From an uncultured Clostridium sp. (GTDB taxonomy: Bacteria > Bacillota > Clostridia > TANB77 > CAG-508): a DNA stretch of 61,270 bases. Shown here in pieces: positions 8,601 through 17,523 of the stretch. Each line of letters starts with the position of its first letter. Position 1 is the stretch's first letter. The DNA is taken from positions 1 through 61,270 of the forward strand of contig CAOKHI010000004.1 in assembly GCA_948468275.1 (NCBI GenBank). Direction: 5' to 3'. Both the position numbers and the translations under genes were made by a program. The notes beneath the pieces are model-generated. The model was not told the DNA's origin. It worked only from the letters and a program-made list of their open reading frames with translations, and did no database searches.

Positions 8601-10004
8601 ATGCAAATAAAAGGAGGAAAAATAGTTACAGAAGGGAAAGAAAAGAAGAATAAAACATCAAAAATATTGTTAATATGCATGGGATTAATATTAGTATTAA
8701 TTATTGCTATTATAGGACTTATTATATATGTACAACAAAATGTATTTAGAATATATGTAGATGGAAAAGTTGTTAACATGCCTGAAGATGTTATAATAAT
8801 AGAAGATACAGGAAAAATATATGTATCTATAAAAGATATAGCTAAATATTTAGGATATGAATCACATAATGGAGAATATAAGCTATATACAGAAGATACA
8901 AACAAGTGCTATGTAGAAAATAAAAATGAAACAGCATCATTTTTCTTAAATTCAAATAAAATATCGAAAGTAAAACCAGACCAAAAAAAAGATTATGAAG
9001 ACTATACTATTTCAGATGCAGTTATAAGTAAAAATGACAAATTGTACTGTACTCCAGAAGGAATAAAAATAGGATTTAATGTAACATTTGAATATAGCAA
9101 ACAAGAAAATAATATAAAAATATTTACATTGCCATATCTTGTAAAATACTATGATGCTTCAATTAAGTCATATGGATATGAAGGAGTTAGCACAAATTTT
9201 GAAAATCAAAAAGCAATATTGTATGATATGTTTGTTGTAAGGAAAGAAAAAGGACTATATGGAGTTATAACAAGTAAAAATAAAGAAATAATAAGTTCAA
9301 GATATTCCCAAATGGAATTTAATGAAAATTTACAAGAATTTTATGTAACAAGTACCACAAATAAAGTTGGAATTGTAGATGTACAAGCAAATACAAAAAT
9401 TAATTTATTATATGATGAAATAAAAATGCTAGATAAAGATACAGGATTATATATTGTAAAAAGTAATAATAGATATGGAGTACTAAATAGAGCAGGAGAT
9501 ACAATAATACATTTAGAATATGAGCAAATAGGAATAGACACAACTAAATTTCCACGTAATAATGTAAAAAATAAATATTTATTATTTAATAATGCAATAC
9601 CCGTATATCAAAATAAAAAATGGGGAATGTTTGATATAACAGGAAAGTTAATAATTCCATTAGAATTTGATTATGTAGGATATACAGCTGGTTCTGGAAA
9701 TAAGGTTGTAAATAATTTATTAATTATACCAAGCTATAAAGCAATAGTATTAGGAAAAGATATACAACAAGAAAGAAGTAAAGTAAGAAAATATGCAATA
9801 TATGATTATGAAGGAAACCAAATTGTTCCATGTGAATTAGATGATGCATATTCTATAACAAGTGGAGGAGTAGATACTTACTATATGGATTATGGAGATC
9901 AGCATGATGTAAATATAGAACGATATATAGAAAAATTATATTCAATACAAGGAAAAACAAAGCCAACAACAGATACATCAAATGATGAAAATGAAGAAGA
10001 TTAA
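8601..10004 (+). CDS. Membrane-anchored WG-repeat protein
   Basis: Specific function unknown. The 467 residues begin with a short basic tail and one transmembrane helix (about residues 22-44). A stalk-like domain (FRIYVDGKVVNMPEDVIII, IAKYLGY) of the copper-amine-oxidase N-terminal type follows. The rest carries WG (KWG) repeats, for example KGLYGVITSKNKEI, NRYGVLNRAGDTII, KKWGMFDITGKLIIPLEFDY and KYAIYDYEGNQIVPCELDD. The C-terminus is acidic. GGAGG precedes the ATG. Its end overlaps none of gltX once the gltX start is set at 10024. It is probably an extracytoplasmic structural or binding protein. Confidence 0.75.
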   Translation: MQIKGGKIVTEGKEKKNKTSKILLICMGLILVLIIAIIGLIIYVQQNVFRIYVDGKVVNMPEDVIIIEDTGKIYVSIKDIAKYLGYESHNGEYKLYTEDTNKCYVENKNETASFFLNSNKISKVKPDQKKDYEDYTISDAVISKNDKLYCTPEGIKIGFNVTFEYSKQENNIKIFTLPYLVKYYDASIKSYGYEGVSTNFENQKAILYDMFVVRKEKGLYGVITSKNKEIISSRYSQMEFNENLQEFYVTSTTNKVGIVDVQANTKINLLYDEIKMLDKDTGLYIVKSNNRYGVLNRAGDTIIHLEYEQIGIDTTKFPRNNVKNKYLLFNNAIPVYQNKKWGMFDITGKLIIPLEFDYVGYTAGSGNKVVNNLLIIPSYKAIVLGKDIQQERSKVRKYAIYDYEGNQIVPCELDDAYSITSGGVDTYYMDYGDQHDVNIERYIEKLYSIQGKTKPTTDTSNDENEED

Positions 10005-10023
10005 AAAGAAAAGGGGTAAAATA

Positions 10024-11682
10024 ATGGATTATAAAGATTTAGCAAATACAATATTTCCAAATGTTAAGGATATATCATTTTATGAAGAAAAGTATAACAA
10101 AAGAGAGCTAGAACAAGGAGCTATAGTAACAAGGTTTGCTCCAAGTCCAACAGGTTTTGTGCATATAGGAGGACTATACCAAGCGTCAATTGCAAAAAAA
10201 GTTGCAAAACAATCAAATGGTGTATTTTTCTTAAGAATAGAAGATACAGATCAAAAAAGAGAAGTTGAAAATGGTGTAGTAGGAATAATAGAAGCATTAA
10301 AAGAATTTTATATACAAGCTGATGAAGGTATGATTGATGAAGAAAACTATAAAGGAAATTATGGACCATATAAACAATCTGTAAGAAAAGAAATATATCA
10401 AGCATATGCTAAATATTTAATAGAAAGAGGATATGCATATCCATGCTTTTGCACAGCAGATGAGTTAAACGATATGAGGCAAAAGCAAGAAGTAGCAAAA
10501 ATTAGAACAGGGTATTATGGGGTATGGGCAAAATGTAGAAAAATACCTGTTAATGAAGCAATAGAAAAAATAAAAGCTGGAGATGAATTTATTTTAAGAC
10601 TAAAATCACCAGGAAATCCAGAAAAGAAAATAAAGCACCATGATTTAATAAAAGGAAATGTAGATTTTCCTGAAAATGATCAAGATATAGTTATAATAAA
10701 ATCTGATGGATTGCCAACATATCATTTTGCACATGCAGTAGATGATCACTTAATGGGAACAACATGTGTAATACGTGGAGATGAATGGTTATCTTCAATA
10801 CCATTACATTTACAACTATTTTATTGCTTAGGATTTAAAGCACCAAAATATGCACATATTGCACCAATAATGAAAGAAGAAGATGGAGCAAAACGAAAAC
10901 TAAGTAAAAGAAAAGATCCAGAAGCTGCTGTTAGTTATTATGCGCAACAAGGAATACCACATGAAGCGGTTAATGAATATTTGTTAAATATAGCAAATTC
11001 TAATTTTGAGCAATGGAGAAAACAAAATCCAGATGCTAAAGTAGATGAATTTGAGCTACAATTAAATAAAATGAGTGTAAGTGGAGCACTTTTTGATATG
11101 GTAAAATTATTAGATATTTCTAAAAGAGTTATATCTAAATATACAGCGCAAAAAGTATATGATGAAACTATATTATGGGCTAAAAAATATGATAATGATT
11201 TGTGCAAATTATTAGAGGAAAATAAAGAATATACTTTAAAGGTTTTAGGAATAGAGCGAGGAAATGTAAAACCAAGAAGAGATATAGCAAAATGGTCAGA
11301 TGTAAAAGAAAATATAGAATATATGTATGATGATGAATTTTATAAAAACAATGCAAAATATGAATTTCAAAATATTAATGATAAACAAGAAATAAGAGAT
11401 ATTATAAAGTCATATATAGAAAAATATTATAATTCAGAAGACGATAAACAAACATGGTTCAATAAAATAAAAGAATTAGCAGATGAAAAAGGATATGCAA
11501 AAGAAGTAAAAGAATATAAACAAGCACCAGAAAAATATAAAGGGCATGTAGGAGATATAAGTACATTAATAAGAATAGCATTAACTGCACGACAAAACAC
11601 ACCAGATATGTATGAAATAATGAATGTATTAGGAAAAGAAAGTGTAATAAAAAGATTACAACATGCAATAGAAAGTTTATAG
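10024..11682 (+). CDS. gltX: Glutamyl-tRNA synthetase
   Basis: Class I synthetase that charges tRNA with glutamate. The catalytic domain begins with FAPSPTGFVHIGGLYQA (HIGH-type motif), includes FLRIEDTDQKREVENG and has the KMSKS-type loop KRKLSKRKDP. The C-terminal helical region recognises the anticodon. I place the start at ATG 10024 (MDYKDLANTIF), preceded by AAAGGGG; the longer frame from 9982 overlaps the upstream gene and has no ribosome binding site. It is 552 residues, longer than the common ~480-residue form. A hairpin terminator follows at 11691. No in-frame CGG. Confidence 0.95.
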   Translation: MDYKDLANTIFPNVKDISFYEEKYNKRELEQGAIVTRFAPSPTGFVHIGGLYQASIAKKVAKQSNGVFFLRIEDTDQKREVENGVVGIIEALKEFYIQADEGMIDEENYKGNYGPYKQSVRKEIYQAYAKYLIERGYAYPCFCTADELNDMRQKQEVAKIRTGYYGVWAKCRKIPVNEAIEKIKAGDEFILRLKSPGNPEKKIKHHDLIKGNVDFPENDQDIVIIKSDGLPTYHFAHAVDDHLMGTTCVIRGDEWLSSIPLHLQLFYCLGFKAPKYAHIAPIMKEEDGAKRKLSKRKDPEAAVSYYAQQGIPHEAVNEYLLNIANSNFEQWRKQNPDAKVDEFELQLNKMSVSGALFDMVKLLDISKRVISKYTAQKVYDETILWAKKYDNDLCKLLEENKEYTLKVLGIERGNVKPRRDIAKWSDVKENIEYMYDDEFYKNNAKYEFQNINDKQEIRDIIKSYIEKYYNSEDDKQTWFNKIKELADEKGYAKEVKEYKQAPEKYKGHVGDISTLIRIALTARQNTPDMYEIMNVLGKESVIKRLQHAIESL

Positions 11683-11690
11683 GAGAATAA

Positions 11691-11724
11691 AGGAATGAAA
11701 GAAATAAAAAATTTTCATTCCTTT
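11691..11724 (+). terminator. Terminator after gltX
   Basis: AGGAATGAAA (11691-11700) pairs with TTTCATTCCT (11713-11722), followed by T-rich sequence. Confidence 0.75.
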
Positions 11725-11762
11725 GTGTGTCTAAAATATGCAAGAAAGGAATGGAATTTCTG

Positions 11763-11942
11763 ATGGAATATAATATAGGAGATAAAGTAAGAACTAAAAA
11801 AGTACATCCATGTGGAAGTAAAATTTGGGAAATAACTCGTGTTGGTGTAGATTTTAAATTAAAATGTTTAGGATGTGGACATATAATAACAGTAGAAAGA
11901 CCAAAAGCATTGAAGATGATTACGAAGAAAATAGAAGAATAG
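11763..11942 (+). CDS. DUF951 family protein
   Basis: Small conserved Firmicutes protein, 59 residues from ATG at 11763. The family signature is complete: GDKVRTKKVHPCGSKIWEI followed by LKCLGCGHIITVERPK, with three cysteines that may bind metal. Another ATG at 11751 touches the AAAGGA site directly, so 11763 is preferred, though its spacing of 12 nt is long. In other genomes the gene often lies near rpsF or the chromosome-partition genes; here it is alone. The biochemical role is unknown. Confidence 0.85.
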   Translation: MEYNIGDKVRTKKVHPCGSKIWEITRVGVDFKLKCLGCGHIITVERPKALKMITKKIEE

Positions 11943-11946
11943 AAAT

Positions 11947-12047
11947 AACGGGTATTCTACCGCAGGGAGGGATGTAGGGTATTCATTACAAAATAAAATA
12001 TATTACTTAGTCGTAGCTACTTACTGCTATTTTGTAATTATTGTAAC
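11947..12047 (-). mobile_element. Degenerate reverse-oriented copy of the 181-bp MITE
   Basis: The segment holding ACAAAATAAAATATATTACT and GCTACTTACTGCTA is the reverse complement of the 5' half of the 181-bp element. CGGGTATTCTACCGC matches the conserved GC-rich loop loosely. The end, GTAATTATTGTAAC, corresponds to the GTTAC terminus. The other half is missing, so the copy is old. Confidence 0.65.
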
Positions 12048-12065
12048 AGTTATTACAATAATTAC
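12034..12065. repeat. Perfect 13-bp inverted repeat upstream of the dehydrogenase
   Basis: GTAATTATTGTAA (12034-12046) and TTACAATAATTAC (12053-12065) flank a 6-nt centre. It overlaps the end of the MITE relic and lies about 80 nt before the ATG of the next gene, so it could be an operator or a terminator-like hairpin. Confidence 0.5.
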
Positions 12066-12143
12066 AAAAAAATTACAATAAAGGCTGTATAAATAATTGC
12101 TTTTAGTATATAATCACAATATATAAAAAAAAGGAGTGATTTT

Positions 12144-13220
12144 ATGGATCAAAAAGTAAAAGTAGTACAATATGGTACAGGAAAAATGGCACTATATACA
12201 ATGCGTTATGTTTATGAAAAAGGTGGACAAGTAGTTGGAGCAGTTGATGTAAATCCAGATGTAGTAGGAAAAGACATAGGAGAGATATTAGGAACAGAAA
12301 ATAAAGGTGTTATAGTAACACATGCAGATAATGCAGAAGAAATGTTAAAACAAACAAAACCAGATATTTGTATTGTTGAAACAAGAAGTTTATTTAGTGA
12401 AGTAGAGGATGCACTATATTTATGTGCAAGATTAGGAATAAATGCAATAACAACATGTGAAGAAGCATTTTTTCCAGCAAATTCTAATCCAAAAGCAACA
12501 AAAAGAATAGATGAACTTGCAAAGAAAAATAATTGTACAATAACAGGAAGCGGATATCAAGATATATATTGGGGACAATTAATAAGCTCAATTGCAGGTT
12601 CAACACAAACAATTAAAAAAATAAAAGGAAGTTCAAGCTATAATGTAGAGGACTATGGAATAGCATTAGCACAAGCACATGGCGCAGGACTATCTTTAGA
12701 AGATTTCGAAAAAGAAATAGCATCAGCAGATAATATAACAGAAGAACAAAGACAAGAATTAATAAATAAAGGTGAATTTTTACCATCATATATGTGGAAT
12801 GTAAATGGATGGTTATGTGAAAAATTAGGTCTTACAGTAGAGTCACAAACACAAAAATGTGTACCACAAACACATTCAGAAGATATTTTTTCATCTACAT
12901 TAAATATGACTGTAAAAGCAGGAGATGCAACAGGAATGAGTGCAGTAGTGACAACAACTACTAAAGAAGGAATAGTAATTGAATCTGAATGTATAGGAAA
13001 AGTATATTCAAAAGAAGATTTTGATAAAAATGAATGGACAGTAGAAGGAGAGCCAAATACAACAATAGTAGTAAATAGACCATCAACTGTAGAACTAACA
13101 TGTGCAACAGTGGTAAACAGAATACCAGATGTAATAAATGCAAAACCAGGATATGTTCCAACAGAACAAATAGGGGATTTAAATTTTAAAATAAAGGAAC
13201 TAAATGAATATATAAAATAA
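12144..13220 (+). CDS. 2,4-diaminopentanoate dehydrogenase-like oxidoreductase
   Basis: NAD(P)-dependent oxidoreductase of the dihydrodipicolinate-reductase-like group, 358 residues. The N-terminal Rossmann fold begins VKVVQYGTGKMALYTMRY and continues with VGAVDVNPDVVGKDIGEI. The middle contains TCEEAFFPANSNP and TGSGYQDIYWGQLI. The overall pattern best resembles 2,4-diaminopentanoate dehydrogenase, which acts in ornithine fermentation. The rest of that pathway (ornithine aminomutase, racemase, AKP thiolase) is not in this window, so the substrate is uncertain. AAAGGAG precedes the ATG and a strong terminator follows. The gene appears to be a single transcription unit. Confidence 0.6.
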   Translation: MDQKVKVVQYGTGKMALYTMRYVYEKGGQVVGAVDVNPDVVGKDIGEILGTENKGVIVTHADNAEEMLKQTKPDICIVETRSLFSEVEDALYLCARLGINAITTCEEAFFPANSNPKATKRIDELAKKNNCTITGSGYQDIYWGQLISSIAGSTQTIKKIKGSSSYNVEDYGIALAQAHGAGLSLEDFEKEIASADNITEEQRQELINKGEFLPSYMWNVNGWLCEKLGLTVESQTQKCVPQTHSEDIFSSTLNMTVKAGDATGMSAVVTTTTKEGIVIESECIGKVYSKEDFDKNEWTVEGEPNTTIVVNRPSTVELTCATVVNRIPDVINAKPGYVPTEQIGDLNFKIKELNEYIK

Positions 13221-13246
13221 AAAAAGCAGGTTTAACCTGCTTTTTT
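13220..13246 (+). terminator. Rho-independent terminator
   Basis: AAAAGCAGGT-TTA-ACCTGCTTTTTT: a short GC stem with flanking A- and T-tracts, able to stop transcription from both sides (the convergent T4CP gene ends at 13259). Confidence 0.9.
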
Positions 13247-13258
13247 GCTAATATAATA

Positions 13259-15596
13259 TTAATTATTTTCTTTCTTTAAATCAAATATAATTGCATCTGA
13301 ATTGTCGAAGAAGAATTTTCCATCTGTATTATCTGTTTTTATAGGATCGACATCTCCATTATAATCAGTAGAATAATCTTGTTTAGTCAAATCAATTTTT
13401 TTCTTTTTAGAAGAAAGTTTGCTATCTTCTGCAATTCCACTTGTAAAACGAGAAAAGTCATATTTTTTGCTAGGATGAGCTTCTTTATATTTATCTTCTA
13501 GAAAATCTACTTTACCATCTCCATAATTATTTTTACCTTTTAAGTCTTTTAAAATATAAGCACAATCTTTAAATTTCAAAGCTTGCAGTTTTCCAGCAGC
13601 TATATTTTCTTTCCAATCCCATTTTGGAGTAGAAAGCTTAGAATCATATTTTACTTTACTTGTATCATAAGAAGTAGTAAATTTCCATTCTCTATGGTCA
13701 CCAAATTCTTTTTGCCATATTTCACTTTCTTCACGAGTAATACCACCAAAAACCAGTTTTGTAGTAGAGTTAGACATTATAAGTTCTCTATATTTAGATT
13801 TACCTTTAAATCCTAATTGGGTTATATTTTGAGCAGATATAATAGTTCCTACTCTATATTTTCTATAAATAGTGAATAATGGTTGTGTTGCAGGTCCAAT
13901 AAAATCTGCAAAATCATCTACATACAAGAAATGAGGAATTCTTGATTTTTCATTTCCTGGACGTCTTAATACTGAAAACTGCATAAGAAGTAGGAAAAAC
14001 AAACCAAAAGCTGTATGCATAGTAGCACCTAAATCACCACGTCTAGTACACATTAAAGTAATTTCACCATTAGCTAATATTTTATCAAAGTTCAAATTAT
14101 TAGTTCTATTACACAAAATATTTCTTACATTTGCAATTCTAAGAAGAGTATCTAGTTGAGTTATTGCACCATATACAAATTTCTCTGTATCTGCACGAGA
14201 TACACTATTAGAGTAAAAATGCTTTTTAAAATAACCAATTTGAAGAGAATATTTTTCAGCAAGTTCAGGAACTTGTTCCATTTTTTTACACATATCTTCA
14301 ACTAAATCAAAATCATTAAGCATTTTTAACATGTCTTCTAAATTAGGTAAATCACCATTATGTAGTATAGGATACATTACCTTTAATAGTATAGACAAAT
14401 TCTCAACTGCTTGAACAGCAGTATTTTCACGAAAGGCTTCTTCTGTATCCATATTACTAGTATTATACATTCCTTTTAAAACAGTTGATATTGCAACAGA
14501 TGTTAAATAAGGGTCATCAAATATAAAAGGATTTAATCCAGGTGAATCAGGAGAATTTGGATCCACTATATTAACAGGTATATTAAAGTTTTTAGCAACG
14601 TCACGCATATTATTAGTAGATTCTATATCTGGTGAAATAGCAGTAATTCCTAAAGTTTTATAAACAATACCACTAGAAGTTTTAGCATAAATCATTTTAT
14701 CCATATATGCTTCATACAAATCTTCTTTTCCGAGATGTAGGTTCAAGCATGTTTAAATTAAAGTTTTCATTCAAATAATCATTATTATAAGGTCTAGTTA
14801 AATGAGCAATACCAGTTTTTAAAGCAGTAAATCCCATTTCCTTAGAAGCTTCTTTAAAAAAGAATTTCTTTTCTAAATCCCTTGCAATCATAGGTTCAAA
14901 AACCATAGAAGTCTTTCCTGTACCAGAAATACCAACTATTAAAGCTGGATCAAAACGTCTTGCTTCTGGAATTTTTGCAAGATGACCTTTAACTTTATCT
15001 CTACACAAAACAATTTCACAAGTAAATGGTCCCCACCCTTTTTTCTTATCAGACAAATCTATTCCAGCATAATCATTAATTCCATCTTTAATATCTTTTG
15101 TTTCATTAATGGTAGTAAATAACCATTTAAACAAAGGATAAAAAGTAACAAGTGGTAAATATATAGCAATAGACTGAAAAGCAGGACGTATTAATGCTGA
15201 AAAGTCAGTAACTATTGTTACATAATTTGGAACAGACAAAAGAAGCAACCACAAAAGGGCATTAATCCATTGAACTGCCATAGAAATTCCAACTACATAC
15301 AATGCTATACAATAAACATACAAAAATGCAACTTTTACCTTATATGATGATGCAAACTGTGATGAACCAGAAAAGAAGAATGCAAAAATAGGGCAAGCAA
15401 GAGCAAATGTATATGTAATTGGTCCCCAATAAGAAACTCCAATTCCAGTAAAGAATAATATTAACAATTCAGCAATTCTATCTACTAATATGTAAATAGT
15501 TAGAAGAGTTAATATATATGTTACAAATGTATTTCTATCTGTATTTAACCATTTCAAAAATTTATCTATATATTTCAAATTTTTCACCGCTTTCAA
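13259..15596 (-). CDS. VirD4/TraG-type coupling protein, +1 break at CGG
   Basis: Membrane ATPase of the type IV coupling protein family, which delivers DNA or protein to conjugation machinery. The N-terminal region (residues 1-170) has about five transmembrane helices. The Walker A motif is GISGTGKTSM (about residues 224-233), and the C-terminal ATPase part includes RIPHFLYVDDFADFIGPATQ (Walker B-like) and RKYRVGTIISAQNITQLG. The frame breaks at 14732-14730, an in-frame CGG (TCT CGG AAA); skipping the C joins NMLEPTS to GKEDLYEAYMDKMI and gives about 778 residues. The zero frame stops five codons later. No relaxase or other type IV secretion gene is nearby, so it is an orphan. The start is uncertain: TTG at 15596, or a slightly later GTG. 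Confidence 0.75.
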
Positions 15597-15867
15597 AAAT
15601 ATAATTCTACACTATATATTATCCTATAAATTCGCTAAAAAAACAATAGTATTTAGCAAAAAAGTGAATTCATTTCCATTTTTCCAATAAAAAAGCATAA
15701 AAAACTACACATAATTTTATAAATAGTACTAATCATTTATAACCCAATACAAACATATTACGAAAATAAACACACTATTTAACCATTTTAAAATTGCGAA
15801 AAATGAAAAAATATAGTAAAATTAAAGTATATGAGGAAATACAAATAAGTAGGGAGGTGGATATATT

Positions 15868-15897
15868 ATGGCTAGAAGATTTGGAAGAAATTATTAA
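15868..15897 (+). CDS. Nine-residue micro-ORF behind a strong ribosome binding site
   Basis: AGGGAGGTGG (15851-15860) and a 7-nt spacer precede ATG. The ORF encodes MARRFGRNY and stops with TAA. The ribosome binding site is better than most in the window, so translation is likely, but function is unknown. It could be a leader peptide, a truncated small protein or a relic. The remaining sequence in 15598-16010 shows no other gene. Confidence 0.3.
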   Translation: MARRFGRNY

Positions 15898-16010
15898 GTA
15901 AGCTTTAGAAAATTATAAAAAGCAAATATTATCTTAAACAATATTTAGATAGAAAAATGCAAATTAAAAATTTACATTAAAATAGTTAATTAGTAAAGAA
16001 GGAAACAAAA

Positions 16011-16580
16011 ATGAAAATAGGAATAGATGTTGATAATACAATAACAGATACATTGCCGTTATTAAAGCAATATTGTAAAGAATATAATGATAAAGTTATT
16101 AAAAGGAATTTATCTATGAATGAAGAGGGATTTTCAGTTTATAATCTATATGAATGGACAGAAGACGAAAAAACAGAATTTTTAGAAAAATATATAAATG
16201 AAATAAGAAAAAAAGCTCATATAAAACAAAATGCACAAAAGGTTATTCAAAATTTAAAACAAGAAGGCAATACTATTTATATTATAACTGCTAGAAAGAA
16301 TATTAAAGGTGAAAGTCCATATAAAATAACACAGGAGTTTTTACAAAAAAATAATATTCAATATGATGAATTAGTAATACAGAAGGATAAAAAGCAATTT
16401 TGTATTGATAATAATATAGAAATTTTAATAGATGATGAACCACAAAATATAGATTCAGTATCTGAAGTTATACCAGTAATTGTATTTGAAGAAATATATA
16501 ATGAAAAATGTAATGGAAAAAATATTATTAAAGTAAATACATGGGATGAAGTATATAATGTAATTAAAAATATGAGTTAA
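16011..16580 (+). CDS. HAD-superfamily 5'-nucleotidase-like phosphatase
   Basis: 189-residue HAD-fold hydrolase. The nucleophile motif is IGIDVDNTITDTLP (DxDxT), at the extreme N-terminus. Motif II is IYIITARKN (T), and the motif IV region is IDNNIEILIDDEPQNIDSV. A central helical cap has WTEDEKTEFLEKY. The pattern resembles the NT5C/deoxyribonucleotidase-like and YqfW-type putative nucleotidases; the substrate cannot be read from the sequence. AAGGAA lies before the ATG. A hairpin at 16588-16632 follows. The gene stands alone between the micro-ORF and the LysR remnant. Confidence 0.7.
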   Translation: MKIGIDVDNTITDTLPLLKQYCKEYNDKVIKRNLSMNEEGFSVYNLYEWTEDEKTEFLEKYINEIRKKAHIKQNAQKVIQNLKQEGNTIYIITARKNIKGESPYKITQEFLQKNNIQYDELVIQKDKKQFCIDNNIEILIDDEPQNIDSVSEVIPVIVFEEIYNEKCNGKNIIKVNTWDEVYNVIKNMS

Positions 16581-16587
16581 TTTTTTA

Positions 16588-16632
16588 GTATATGAAAAAG
16601 AGGCTATTAGAAATGCTTTTTTTCATATATAC
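16588..16632 (+). terminator. Terminator after HAD gene
   Basis: GTATATGAAAA (16588-16598) pairs with TTTTCATATATAC (16620-16632) with one bulge and a T-run in the stem. Confidence 0.55.
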
Positions 16633-16763
16633 AAAATTATTTAGAAATTTAAATAAAAAAACAAACACATTATTTAACTAAAACATGAAGAAATTCTAGC
16701 AAAAAAAGATATTAACAACTAATATATCCTAGTTAGTATATAAGTAACTAGGATTATTTAGGT

Positions 16764-16985
16764 TTAAAGAAGTTCTATAAATTTACTTGCAACACAAGAT
16801 AAATAGTTTTTATCATAAAGAGCACCAATTTCTAAGAAATCAGGAATTTCTTTCACAGGAATTAGAAATAATTCCTGATTTTTTAGTTCATCAGTTATTG
16901 TTTCTCTTAAAGTATATCCAATCCCATACCCTAATTTCACCAAGAGAATAAGTGGATCATGATAAGGTTTTCTAAATTTGCCCAT
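16764..16985 (-). pseudogene. LysR regulator C-terminal remnant
   Basis: 73 codons that match only the last part of a LysR effector-binding domain (LVKLGYGIGYTLRETITDEL, LFLIPVKEIPDFLEIGALY, ASKFIELL). The HTH and most of the sensor domain are missing and no ribosome binding site precedes the first ATG. No CGG is nearby, so this is a real deletion relic, not a frameshift case. Confidence 0.65.
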
Positions 16986-17144
16986 AACTTAATTAGAAGT
17001 CTATAAATAGGATACAATTAAGGTCTAAATAAAATGGTTTGATTAATGTATAGTGTTGTAAGTATTCAAATAAAGTCAGTAAACAGCTTATGAAAATTAA
17101 TTAACAATAAGAAAAATATATAATCACTAATAGTAAAAAAATAA

Positions 17145-17173
17145 TTGACTAAAAAAATAAAGAAATATATATT
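17145..17173 (+). promoter_or_regulatory. Pilin-family promoter, copy 1
   Basis: TTGACT, 17 nt, TATATT, followed by the leader GAATATAATTTTTAAAG. The same promoter plus leader is found at 41160 and 44313; the promoter spacing is also kept at 19331. Confidence 0.75.
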
Positions 17174-17191
17174 ATATGAATATAATTTTTA

Positions 17192-17298
17192 AAGCAGGAA
17201 AAAATAAGCAAAGGATAAATGAATGGAAGGAGAATATTAGTGAAAAAAATAGTAGAAAATGGCAGAGGAATAACACTAATAGCATTAATAATAACAAT
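17192..17298 (+). repeat. 107-bp duplication of the pilin gene 5' end
   Basis: Positions 17192-17298 match 19376-19482 with about two differences. The duplication covers leader, ribosome binding site and the pilin N-terminal helix. It indicates duplication and truncation, or recombination between family members. Confidence 0.85.
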
Positions 17299-17365
17299 TT
17301 TATTCTCCTATGACGAAAAATTAAAATATAGTAATAACAAGGGTTTCCTCCTAGCAACAATTTAA
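17240..17365 (+). pseudogene. Truncated pilin-like gene
   Basis: GTG at 17240 behind AAGGAG opens a 41-codon frame with the type IV pilin-like start GRGITLIALIITI, then unrelated residues and a stop. The pilin helix is cut in the middle and the globular part is missing. It is a relic of the gene family represented at 19424 and 44397. Confidence 0.7.
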
Positions 17366-17391
17366 AAATTATAAAATTTTCACATATTTAG

Positions 17392-17432
17392 AAGATGATT
17401 TGTCAAAAATATATACAAAATCATCTTTTTTT
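17392..17432 (+). terminator. Terminator after truncated pilin
   Basis: AGATGATTTG (17393-17402) pairs with CAAAATCATCT (17416-17426), followed by a run of T. Confidence 0.7.
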
Positions 17433-17523
17433 GAATTTGTAATGAAGTATCTGGAAATAAATGTTATAATGATTTTGGCATCAGTTGTTGCCAAATTATA
17501 AAAAGAACAACAGGAGGTTATTA

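Noticed and set aside
12034..12065. Inverted repeat as a terminator
   Set aside because: No gene ends directly before it and there is no T-run; operator or MITE-derived hairpin is at least as likely.
16764..16985. LysR remnant as another CGG frameshift case
   Set aside because: There is no CGG in or near it and the upstream coding part is missing rather than out of frame.
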